Shown one piece after another: positions 38,840-47,058 of a stretch of DNA of 52,805 nt. Under the pieces are notes generated by a model, which had not been told where the DNA came from, searched no databases, and was given only the letters and a program-made list of their open reading frames with translations. A program made the translations under genes and the position numbers. Position 1 is the stretch's first letter. Each line of letters begins with the position of its first letter. Source of the stretch: Candidatus Omnitrophota bacterium (GTDB lineage Bacteria; Omnitrophota; Gorgyraeia; 2-01-FULL-45-10). The stretch covers positions 1 through 52,805 of the forward strand of contig JAGVGJ010000039.1 of NCBI GenBank assembly GCA_020057115.1, written 5' to 3'.

Positions 38840-40786
38840 ATGCAGAAGTCAAAAGCGCAGGAACGAAGACAATATATACGTCTCGATTCGGTATTTCCGG
38901 TAGCGATATACCTGAAGAAGTCCAAGACCGAAGATTCTCACCTCATACAGGCGTTCACCCGCGACGTATCGCTCGGCGGGCTCTGCCTTTCCGTCAATGA
39001 CCCGGACCCGAACTTCATATCCGTCGTCCACTCGGACAATACGTCATTCGATCTCCTCATAGACCTTCCCATATCGCGCAAGCCCATCGAGGCGAACGTG
39101 AAGTGCGCGTGGTATGAGTTCGATGAGGCCGCGCGCCCCAGGCAGCTTCTCGTCGGAGTTTCCTACGAAAAGATAGACCCGAAGGATAAAAAGAAGATAC
39201 TGGCTCTTGCGCGGAAGATAAAATGGCTTCCGAGGGCCGCTGTCGTCGCAATAGTGCTCCTCGCGGGCCTCCTCGGCGCCAGTTTCTACCGCGAACAGGA
39301 GCTCACCAGTAAGAACAAACAGCTGATAGCCAATTTCTACCGCGTGCAGGAGACGACCGACGTCTACAAGCGCAGCGTCAAGAAGATAGACGAAAAGTTC
39401 ACGAGCGCAAAGACAGAGCTCGACCAGAGAAAGAAGGCCATAGGCGAATTGAGCGCCAAGCTGAAGAACATAGCCGTCCAGCAGACCGAGAATATAGAGA
39501 TACTGACTGCGGAGAAGACGGACCTGCAGAAGAGGCTCGAGGCCGCCCTTACCGACAAGGCGGCGCTGGAGTCGCAGCTGAAGGGCCTTACGGCCAACAG
39601 GGAAAAGGCGGCAAGGCTTTACCAGGAGATAGGTGAGACGCGCAAAGAGCTGGAAGAGGCCACGACGAGCAACATGTACGAATGGCTTAAGGCCCACCAG
39701 AACAAGTTCACCGGCCTTATCATGAGTTATGAAGGCGACCCTTATTCTAAGGACCTGGCATTCACATATGACCAGGCGCTTGCCGCTCAGAGTTTTGTCC
39801 TGGCAAGCGACTTCGAACGCGCGGCGAAGATACTCTCTTTCTATAGATCCAGGGCGAGGAAGACCGCCGGCGGTTTCGCCAATGCCTATAACTGCACAAC
39901 AGGATTACCTGCGGAATCGGTCGTACATGTCGGGCCCAATGTCTGGATCGCCATAGCCGCCATCCATTACGCGGACAAGACCAATAACAAGGAATATCTG
40001 GTCTTCGCCGAAGATACGGCCCGTTGGGTGATGGCGCTTAAAGATTCTGAGGGCGGCGTGAAGGGCGGGCCAGATGCCGCCTGGTATTCGGCGGAACACA
40101 ATCTCGACGCGTATGCCCTCTTCAACATGCTTTATACGGTGACGCGCAAGGACATATACAAGAAACACCGCGACAGCACGCTCAGGTGGATAAAGGAATA
40201 CACGTACTCTAGATCGGACGGCAGCATGAGGCGCGGTAAGGGCGACTCCACCATCGCCACGGATACGCTCGCCTGGGCCATAGCCTCCATAGGCCCCTCA
40301 ACCCTCATGAAGGAGAAGATGGACCCTGACAGCATCATGAAGTTCGCGGAGGACCATTGCCTGGTATCGACGACATTCACCAGGTCTAACGAAGATGTCG
40401 TTAACGTGAAGGGGTTCGATTTTGCCAAGGCCAAGAACATGCCCCGCTCCGGCGTGGTGTCGACCGAATGGACCGCCCAGATGATAATATCATTCAAGAT
40501 AATGGCCGACTTTTATATCGAGATGAATGACCCGGATAAGGCCGACATATATAAGAATAAATCCGACCTTTACTTGAGCGAGCTCGATAAGATGGTCATA
40601 TCAAGCCCGTCCCCGAGCGGGCAGGGCGCCGGATGCCTTCCTTACGCCTCCCAGCCGAATGCGGATACAGGCCACGGATGGAGGACGCCTCAAGGGGTCG
40701 CCACAGGCTCTGTCTCCGGCACAACTTATGCCATATTCGCGAGAAAAGACTATAACCCGCTGTCGCTCGATTGGAAAGTCGACTAG
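38840..40786 (+). CDS. PilZ domain - TM - coiled coil - alpha/alpha-toroid-like protein
   Basis: 648 residues. The N-terminal PilZ domain (about 8-125) has both c-di-GMP motifs: R9-R10-x-x-x-R14 and D42-V-S44-L-G46-G47. One membrane helix (about 130-152) follows, then a long coiled coil (about 155-275), then a helical C-terminal domain (about 280-640) with GPNVWIAIAAIHYAD, WYSAEHNLDAYALF and DTLAWAIASIG, a repeat pattern of (alpha/alpha)6 toroids common in glycan-active enzymes. By topology PilZ is cytoplasmic and the toroid periplasmic, so the protein could carry a c-di-GMP signal outward. Catalytic residues are not identified. Its stop overlaps the next start by one base. Confidence 0.82.
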   Translation: MQKSKAQERRQYIRLDSVFPVAIYLKKSKTEDSHLIQAFTRDVSLGGLCLSVNDPDPNFISVVHSDNTSFDLLIDLPISRKPIEANVKCAWYEFDEAARPRQLLVGVSYEKIDPKDKKKILALARKIKWLPRAAVVAIVLLAGLLGASFYREQELTSKNKQLIANFYRVQETTDVYKRSVKKIDEKFTSAKTELDQRKKAIGELSAKLKNIAVQQTENIEILTAEKTDLQKRLEAALTDKAALESQLKGLTANREKAARLYQEIGETRKELEEATTSNMYEWLKAHQNKFTGLIMSYEGDPYSKDLAFTYDQALAAQSFVLASDFERAAKILSFYRSRARKTAGGFANAYNCTTGLPAESVVHVGPNVWIAIAAIHYADKTNNKEYLVFAEDTARWVMALKDSEGGVKGGPDAAWYSAEHNLDAYALFNMLYTVTRKDIYKKHRDSTLRWIKEYTYSRSDGSMRRGKGDSTIATDTLAWAIASIGPSTLMKEKMDPDSIMKFAEDHCLVSTTFTRSNEDVVNVKGFDFAKAKNMPRSGVVSTEWTAQMIISFKIMADFYIEMNDPDKADIYKNKSDLYLSELDKMVISSPSPSGQGAGCLPYASQPNADTGHGWRTPQGVATGSVSGTTYAIFARKDYNPLSLDWKVD

Positions 40787-43700
40787 TGAAAGCAAAATAC
40801 TATTTACAGGGCGACGAATTTGTCATCGAGAATTATAATAACGCGAAACCTTTTGCGAGCTTCCTTCCCGGCATAGCCGGATTATACGGCAAGCCTCTCT
40901 GGGCCTTCTACGTTAATCGCGGCCAGTGCATGGCGTCATTCGGCACCTCCTCAAAAGAGGGCGCCATCATGGAGTTCTACCCGGCCAATACCGCATACCG
41001 CAGGACGAGCCTCGAATCTTTTAGGACTTTTATCAAGATAAGATCCCGGAAAAGCAAGGTGCCGGTCTACGAACCGTTCAAGATACATGAAGACGGGGAT
41101 GAAGATGCGCCTCTCCAGAAACTTTTCATATCGCCTCATGAATTCCGCATAGAGGAGATCGACAAGAAGCGTTCGATCAAATGCGAGGTCATATATTACA
41201 CTATCCCCGGAGAGGATTTTCCGGCGCTTGCGAGGGTGCTTAAAGTCACGAACCTCTCCTCCAGGTCCATCGGCATGGAGATCCTCGACGGAATGCCGAA
41301 ACTCGAGCCTTACGGGATGAATGACTGGTTCATGAAGAACATGTCCAGGACTATCGAAGCATGGATGGAAGTGCTGGGGCTTGATCAGGGGACGCCTTTC
41401 TACAGGCTGCGCACCGACGCCGCCGACGTTTCCGAGATACGGCATATAAAAAGCGGCAATTTTTACTTAAGCGCCATTGACGGGAAAAAAGCGAAGGTGC
41501 GCTACGTAGCCGATCCTCGCGTCGTCTTCGGCGACGTATGCGACTTGAGCCGCCCGGCCAGATTTGAAAGCCCGAATTTCGCAGTCCCGAAATGTCAGAT
41601 AGACAAGAACATAACTCCTTCGGCATTCTCCCATTCTTCCGTCAGGCTTGGCGGCAAGAAGACAGTTTCCGTATGCACCCTTATAGGCCACGCGGAGTCG
41701 TTCCCTGAAGCGAAGCGCATCAGAAGAAAGATGTCTGGCGCATTTTTCAATTCCAAGCGCATCCTTAACAGGGAAGAGACTGAAAAGATAGCGTCTTCGG
41801 TCAGGGTCTTCTCCGGCATCCCGGAATTCGACCTTTATGTCCGGCAGACGAACCTCGACAACATAATGCGCGGCGGCTATCCCGTATCCATAGGGACCGG
41901 CGGGAAGAAGAAGGTGATATACGCATTTAACCGCAAGCACGGCGACCTTGAAAGGGATTACAATAATTTCGTATTAAGGCCCGAATTCTATTCGCAGGGT
42001 AACGGCAATTTCCGCGATACCAACCAGAACAGGCGCCTCTCGGTATGGCTGAACCCCGAAACAGGCAGGAAAGACATAAAGGATTTCTATGACCTGATAC
42101 AGCTTGACGGGTATAATCCGCTCGTCATAAAAGGCGATATTTTTACAATAGCGGCCCGGAAGGGAGAGCGCATCGTAAGAAAATATATCGCCGCCTGGAA
42201 CAGGCCCGAAGCGAAGAAATTCCTTTCGGGCGCGTTCACGCCCGGGAGCCTGATAAAATTCCTTTCCGGCATCGGGAACGGCGTTCAAGCCCAGAGCGCT
42301 TTTAAAGAGGTGATCGCAGCCTCGGAGGCGACTGTGGATGCGGAGCATGGCGAAGGATACTGGATAGACCACTGGACGTACAATCTGGATCTCGTAGAAA
42401 GCTATCTCGGGCTGTTCCCGGAGAAGAGGGATGAGCTTTTGTTCGGGAACGGCGATTACATGTTCTTCGACGATGCCCACAGGGTGAAGACGAGAAAAGA
42501 ACGCTATACGCTGGATTCTCGCAACAGGTTAAGGCAATACCACTCAGTATTTTTCGACAAGGAAAAAAAGGCGCTCATCGATTCGCGAAAGAAACTTCCT
42601 TCGTGGGTCAGGACAAAGAACGGCAAGGGTGACATATATAAGTGCACGCTAGCCGCTAAGATGATATCGATGATCGCCAATAAGATCGCGACCCTCGATA
42701 CGCGCGGCATAGGCGTAGAAATGGAAGCCAACAAGCCGGCATGGTGCGATCCTCTTAACGGCCTTCCGGGCGTCAGGGGATCTTCGGTGTCCGAGACGAT
42801 GGAGCTCGCGCGGATGGTAGCATTCCTGTCGAACGCTTTAGCCGGAGCCGCGTGCGCATCGGTCCGCGTTCCGGCAGAGATAGCGTCATTCGTAAGCGGC
42901 CTGGCGAAGGAGTTGTCGTCTAACATCAAAGGCTCATCCGGAGATTATTCATACTGGGATAAGTCGAATGCGCTGAAAGAGGCGTACAGGGCGTCTGTCC
43001 GTTTCGGCTTAAGCGGTAAAGAGACGGGCATAGGGCGCGAAGAGCTTGTTAGATTCTTGAGCCTTTCCAAAAGAAAACTCGAGCGCGGCATAAAAAAGGC
43101 CTATGGGCCCGAAGGCGTTCCGAGCACGTATTTCATGAATGATGACAGGCCTAAGGCCCTTCCTTTATCCCTTGAGGGGCCTGTCCATGCCCTTAAGATA
43201 GAGCGCGATGTAAAGAAGGCGCGCCTCCTGTATGATGCCGTCCGGAAGAGCGCCCTGTACGATAAGGCGCTCGGCATGTATAAGGTTAATGTCTCCATGG
43301 CCAAAGAGCCGCTCGAGATAGGCAGGATACGCGCATTCGTTCCCGGATGGCTTGAGAATGAGAGCATATGGCTGCACATGGAGTATAAGTTCATGCTGGA
43401 GCTCCTGAAGCACGGCCTGTACGGGGAATTCTACGCAGATCTCAAGAAGGCAGCTATCCCATTCCTCGACCCGGCGCGCTACGGCAGGAGCATACTTGAG
43501 AATTCGTCTTTCATCACTCCGAGCGGGTTCTTCGATAAGGATCTGCGGGGCAATGGTTTTGTCGCGCGCCTGAGCGGGTCTACGGCGGAACTGCTGGAGA
43601 TGCTTCTTATCATGAACCTGGGGCATAAGCCATTCTCCGTAGAGGACGGCGCCCTTGTCTTCCGGCCGCGCCCCGCGCTGCACAAGATGTTCTTCAGTGA

Positions 43701-43980
43701 AGTCCAGAGGGCCGCGCAGGTGCGCGTCAATGATCGAAAAAAGAATATCACCATACCCGACAGCTCCTATGCCTTCAATCTCTTCGGGAATACGCTTGTA
43801 ACATACCGTAACCCGAAGATGCTCAATACGTTCGGCAGTCTTGGAGTAAAGCCATTAAAGTTCAATATAAAATACAAGAACGGCGAAAAACGCACCATAG
43901 ACGGCGCCGTGCTGGGAGAGCCTTTTTCGGCTCAACTGAGGGGCGGCTCCATCGAGAGCCTGGACATACTGCTGGGCTAG
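40786..43980 (+). CDS. GH94-clan glycoside phosphorylase-like protein (possibly GH149/GH161)
   Basis: The GTG at 40786 overlaps the previous stop (TAGTG) and gives MKAKYYLQGDEFVI, a natural N-terminus. 1,064 residues without signal peptide, so cytoplasmic. The beta-sandwich N-terminal part leads into an (alpha/alpha)6 catalytic domain with YWIDHWTYNLDLVESYLGLF and KPAWCDPLNGLPG, where Asp655 fits the general acid of GH94-type phosphorylases. The length of about 1,060 exceeds classical cellobiose phosphorylase (about 810) and suits the beta-1,3-glucan phosphorylase families GH149 and GH161; this choice is inference. It would convert imported oligosaccharide and phosphate to sugar-1-phosphate, saving ATP. 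Confidence 0.75.
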   Translation: MKAKYYLQGDEFVIENYNNAKPFASFLPGIAGLYGKPLWAFYVNRGQCMASFGTSSKEGAIMEFYPANTAYRRTSLESFRTFIKIRSRKSKVPVYEPFKIHEDGDEDAPLQKLFISPHEFRIEEIDKKRSIKCEVIYYTIPGEDFPALARVLKVTNLSSRSIGMEILDGMPKLEPYGMNDWFMKNMSRTIEAWMEVLGLDQGTPFYRLRTDAADVSEIRHIKSGNFYLSAIDGKKAKVRYVADPRVVFGDVCDLSRPARFESPNFAVPKCQIDKNITPSAFSHSSVRLGGKKTVSVCTLIGHAESFPEAKRIRRKMSGAFFNSKRILNREETEKIASSVRVFSGIPEFDLYVRQTNLDNIMRGGYPVSIGTGGKKKVIYAFNRKHGDLERDYNNFVLRPEFYSQGNGNFRDTNQNRRLSVWLNPETGRKDIKDFYDLIQLDGYNPLVIKGDIFTIAARKGERIVRKYIAAWNRPEAKKFLSGAFTPGSLIKFLSGIGNGVQAQSAFKEVIAASEATVDAEHGEGYWIDHWTYNLDLVESYLGLFPEKRDELLFGNGDYMFFDDAHRVKTRKERYTLDSRNRLRQYHSVFFDKEKKALIDSRKKLPSWVRTKNGKGDIYKCTLAAKMISMIANKIATLDTRGIGVEMEANKPAWCDPLNGLPGVRGSSVSETMELARMVAFLSNALAGAACASVRVPAEIASFVSGLAKELSSNIKGSSGDYSYWDKSNALKEAYRASVRFGLSGKETGIGREELVRFLSLSKRKLERGIKKAYGPEGVPSTYFMNDDRPKALPLSLEGPVHALKIERDVKKARLLYDAVRKSALYDKALGMYKVNVSMAKEPLEIGRIRAFVPGWLENESIWLHMEYKFMLELLKHGLYGEFYADLKKAAIPFLDPARYGRSILENSSFITPSGFFDKDLRGNGFVARLSGSTAELLEMLLIMNLGHKPFSVEDGALVFRPRPALHKMFFSEVQRAAQVRVNDRKKNITIPDSSYAFNLFGNTLVTYRNPKMLNTFGSLGVKPLKFNIKYKNGEKRTIDGAVLGEPFSAQLRGGSIESLDILLG

Positions 43981-43990
43981 GCATTACGCC

Positions 43991-44019
43991 TTGACAGGCT
44001 ATTTTGTATTTGCTAAACT
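43991..44019 (+). promoter_or_regulatory. Strong promoter giving a leaderless mRNA
   Basis: TTGACA (43991-43996), a 17-bp spacer, TAAACT (44014-44019) with TG one base before it (extended -10). The expected start is near 44026-44028, at most 4 nt before the ATG at 44030, and no SD is present. Confidence 0.75.
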
Positions 44020-44029
44020 GAATTTATAA

Positions 44030-44815
44030 ATGCACAAAAAAACCAATGTTCTAAACAGGACTATCCAGCCGGAGAAGCGGTCCATCTACCCTGAGACGAG
44101 GATAGACAGCTCATTCCATGAAGAGATAGCCAAGACGTATCTCAAGCCCGCAAGGGACAAGAGAGAGGTGCTGCTGACGAGACTTTTGTGGATAGTCTCG
44201 ATACTTGCCATAGCCACAATAGCTTCGATCTTCATAGCGTCCAGCAATATAGACATAAAGGTAAACGTCCTTAACGGCAGGACGCCGTTCATCACTACCG
44301 GCCGCGTCGTTGACTGGTTCTGGGGGCTCTGGGACAAGGACCTGTACTTTTTAAAGGGCGGCACCCCCAACAGGGATATCACCAGGAAGGCTTTTTTCGT
44401 CGCGGATGCCAGGACGTATTCCAGGATGACCGACGATGAAGCGGTGCTTTGCAATACAAATGACCAGGGCGTCGCGACATACATTATAGAGCTCAAGAAG
44501 CCTATGGACTTGAACGGCCTGGATATAAAATATGTGGCGAAGGGCGAGCTGGGAGACGAGAGGCTCGTCCTGGTCCTCGTCGATTCGGACTCGAAGGCAG
44601 TCAGGGTCGAGGATGACTCGGCCGCAAAACTGTCGAAGAACTGGCAGGTCTATACGATAAATTTTAAACCCGTCAAGGACCTGATAGACCTTTCCAGCAT
44701 AACGGCGATAAGATTCGAATTCGGAAGCATGACGGTGGGCAACAGGGCCCTTGCCGCCATATCATTAAGGAACGTAAGCGTGGCCAAAACCAAGAGGATA
44801 AAATGGCTCCAATAG
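44030..44815 (+). CDS. Single-pass membrane protein with periplasmic beta-sandwich-like domain
   Basis: 261 residues. A charged N-terminal cytoplasmic segment (1-48) is followed by one membrane helix (LLWIVSILAIATIASIFIAS, about 49-69). The outer part has alternating strands: VATYIIELKKPMDLNGLDIKY, RLVLVLVDSDSKAVRVED, NWQVYTINFK and ITAIRFEFGS, the order of carbohydrate-binding galactose-binding-like domains. ATG 44030 is the only reasonable start and lies 2-4 nt from the predicted transcription start. The ROK regulator gene overlaps its 3' end by 13 nt, so the two are one transcript. No family name can be given. Confidence 0.75.
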   Translation: MHKKTNVLNRTIQPEKRSIYPETRIDSSFHEEIAKTYLKPARDKREVLLTRLLWIVSILAIATIASIFIASSNIDIKVNVLNGRTPFITTGRVVDWFWGLWDKDLYFLKGGTPNRDITRKAFFVADARTYSRMTDDEAVLCNTNDQGVATYIIELKKPMDLNGLDIKYVAKGELGDERLVLVLVDSDSKAVRVEDDSAAKLSKNWQVYTINFKPVKDLIDLSSITAIRFEFGSMTVGNRALAAISLRNVSVAKTKRIKWLQ

Positions 44816-46041
44816 CGACCGCAAAAGACGGCGTCTTCAGTTATCACATCCTGCAGGACAGGGAGAGGAAGAACCTGGCCATCCTCGAGATGATCCGGAA
44901 GAAAGGCCCGATATCCAGGGCCGATATTTCGAGAGCGCTTGGTTTCAATATCGTCACAGTCACGAATTATACGGATTACTATATCGACAAGCGGATAATA
45001 CTTGAGGTGGGCCTCGACGTATCGAGCGGCGGCAGGCGACCCGAGCTTTTAGAGCTTAATGCGAAGAGCGCTTATGTAGTGGGCGTTGACCTTGGGCCCA
45101 CCGCCATAACCGCGCTCGTTGCAGACTTAAGGGTGAAGACGATAGCTAAATCCGTGGCTCCAAGGCCCGTGGGCAGGATGGAAGACCTTGTTCCGGAGAT
45201 CATAAAGGTGATAGAGGATGCCATAAAGAAATCCCGCGTCGAGCCGTCCGCCGTAAAGAACATAGGCGTAGGGATATCCGGCATAGTCGATTATCCCTCC
45301 GGCACCATACGCGACACCGACCCTTTAAGGGGCAGGACGAGAGTAAGTTTCTTGAAGTTCAGCCGCGCCGTGGAGCAGAAGTTCGGCATACCGGTATACA
45401 TAGGCAATGACGCTTCGTGCGCCGCCTTCGGCGAGAAGACGCTCAACCCAGGGGCTGATATCGACAACTTCCTATATCTGTATTCAGACGTAGGGTGCGG
45501 GATGATAGTCCAGGGCGACGTATATATAGGATCAAGCGGATGCGCGGGGGAGACGCAGCTGGCCTTCAGCGAGCCGCAGACAGACGAGAAGAGTTTCGTG
45601 AAGGAGTATACGCATTTAAGGCCCTGGGGCGTGGATCTCGGCGTAGTTCTCGACGCTAAGAAGGCAATTGCAGCCGGGGCGAAGACCGAGATACAGGTTC
45701 TCGCTAAAGGCGACGTGGATCAGATAACGAAAGAGACGGTTATAGATGCAGGGCTTAAAGGCGATAAGCTTGCGATCGAGCTTCTGAAGAAGGCCGGCGA
45801 GAACTTGGGAGTAAAGATAGCATATATGGTAAACCTGTTCAATCCGAGCGCTGTCGTCATAGGCGGAGGGATGGAGAGGGCCGGGGATCTTCTGCTTGAG
45901 CCTGTAAAGGATGTAATAAAGAAGTTCGCATTCGAAGAGCCGGCCGGGATAGTCAAGGTCATGCCGAGCATGCTAGGCGACGAGGCGGTCGTGCTGGGTT
46001 CGGCTGCGCTGGCCGCACGCGAGATATTCATACGAGCGTAG
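44803..46041 (+). CDS. ROK-family transcriptional regulator (NagC/XylR-like) without zinc motif
   Basis: 412 residues. A winged-helix DNA-binding domain (about 18-80: ISRADISRALGFNIVTVTNY) precedes the ROK sugar-kinase fold: VVGVDLGPTAITALVADL (phosphate 1), GVGISGIVD, YIGNDASCAAFGEKTL, and GGGMERAGDLLLEPV. The usual zinc site of ROK proteins (GHM, then CxCGxxGCxE) is absent; the place of GE(I)GH reads GETQLAF. Loss of zinc is expected to change ligand binding. It begins within the upstream membrane-protein gene (AGAGGA SD) and probably senses a sugar of this locus; the operator is not visible. Confidence 0.88.
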   Translation: MAPIATAKDGVFSYHILQDRERKNLAILEMIRKKGPISRADISRALGFNIVTVTNYTDYYIDKRIILEVGLDVSSGGRRPELLELNAKSAYVVGVDLGPTAITALVADLRVKTIAKSVAPRPVGRMEDLVPEIIKVIEDAIKKSRVEPSAVKNIGVGISGIVDYPSGTIRDTDPLRGRTRVSFLKFSRAVEQKFGIPVYIGNDASCAAFGEKTLNPGADIDNFLYLYSDVGCGMIVQGDVYIGSSGCAGETQLAFSEPQTDEKSFVKEYTHLRPWGVDLGVVLDAKKAIAAGAKTEIQVLAKGDVDQITKETVIDAGLKGDKLAIELLKKAGENLGVKIAYMVNLFNPSAVVIGGGMERAGDLLLEPVKDVIKKFAFEEPAGIVKVMPSMLGDEAVVLGSAALAAREIFIRA

Positions 46042-46043
46042 TG

Positions 46044-46071
46044 AAGCTATAAGCTGTAAGCTATAAGCTAT
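46044..46071. repeat. Four 7-bp AAGCTAT-type tandem units
   Basis: AAGCTAT, AAGCTGT, AAGCTAT, AAGCTAT in direct succession between the ROK and htpX genes. This may be a simple repeat; no regulator site is implied. Confidence 0.8.
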
Positions 46072-46092
46072 AAACGAAAATGGAGTTTTAAA

Positions 46093-47058
46093 ATGTTCGG
46101 ACTTAGGATGAGGATGTGGCTATTGACAGCGATCCTGTTCGCGGTGATATATGCCGTGATATCGATGGTGAGCTATTCCCTGGGCATAGGGAACTTCTAC
46201 TTTTACCTGGGCCTGTCGCTCGTCATGATGCTCATCCAGTATATGCTCGGCCCGAAGATAGTTGAATGGTCGATGAAGGTAAGATACCTTAAAGACGGCG
46301 AGAATCCGCGCCTCCACCAGATGGTGAGGTCTATGGCGCAGGCCGCGAATGTCCCGATGCCCAGGATAGGCATAGCCGAGATAGCGGTGCCGAACGCATT
46401 CGCCTTCGGCCGTACGATGAAGGATTCAAGGATATGCGTTACAAAAGGGATCATGGACCTTCTCGACGAGAATGAGCTGCGCGCAGTAATAGGGCATGAG
46501 ATGAGCCATATAAAGAACAGGGATGTCCTCACAATAACGCTGTTATCGGTCATCCCGATGATACTATACCGCATAGCGTGGCAATTCATGTTCTACGGCG
46601 GAAAGCGGGATGACAGGAATAGTTCCAATACCATGCTGGTCGGGCTCGCGGCCTTCATATTCTATTTTTTAACGAACCTTCTCGTCCTGTATGCTTCGAG
46701 GGTGCGTGAGTATTTTGCCGATAAAGGCTCTGTCGATCTCGGCAATAAGCCGTCGGAACTCGCATCAGCCCTGTACAAGCTTGTTTACGGCTCAGCCAGG
46801 ATGCCTAAAGAGGCATTAAAAGATGTCGAGGGCATGAAGGCATTCTTCGCCAATGATCCGTCAAGGGCCATGAGCGACTTGAAGGACCTAAGCCAGCTTG
46901 ACCTGGACAAGAGCGGTACGATAGACTCCGGCGAATTATCCGCGCTCAAGATGAAGAACGTGAAGCTCGGTTTCGGCGACAAGATGTTCGAGCTCTTCAG
47001 CACCCATCCCAATATGCTCAAGAGGATAAAGCGCCTTAGCGACTGGGGACATAATTGA
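46093..47058 (+). CDS. htpX: HtpX-like M48 membrane metalloprotease with EF-hand insertion
   Basis: 321 residues; GGAG SD 7 nt upstream. Two N-terminal membrane helices, VPNAFAFGR, IGHEMSHIKNRD (zinc ligands His135 and His139, catalytic Glu136), two further helices, and REYFADK with the third ligand Glu206. This is the full M48B set, so it should be an active inner-membrane quality-control protease. After the protease core an EF-hand loop is inserted: D270-L-D272-K-S274-G-T-I-D278-S-G-E281, matching all calcium-ligand positions. That is not part of E. coli HtpX. The end (FSTHPNMLKRIKRL) is typical. It overlaps the next gene (TTGA). Confidence 0.93.
   Translation: MFGLRMRMWLLTAILFAVIYAVISMVSYSLGIGNFYFYLGLSLVMMLIQYMLGPKIVEWSMKVRYLKDGENPRLHQMVRSMAQAANVPMPRIGIAEIAVPNAFAFGRTMKDSRICVTKGIMDLLDENELRAVIGHEMSHIKNRDVLTITLLSVIPMILYRIAWQFMFYGGKRDDRNSSNTMLVGLAAFIFYFLTNLLVLYASRVREYFADKGSVDLGNKPSELASALYKLVYGSARMPKEALKDVEGMKAFFANDPSRAMSDLKDLSQLDLDKSGTIDSGELSALKMKNVKLGFGDKMFELFSTHPNMLKRIKRLSDWGHN

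Noticed and set aside
40771-40785. ATG-like upstream start of the phosphorylase frame at 40771
   Set aside because: It lies inside the PilZ gene; GTG 40786 at the TAGTG overlap gives the natural N-terminus.
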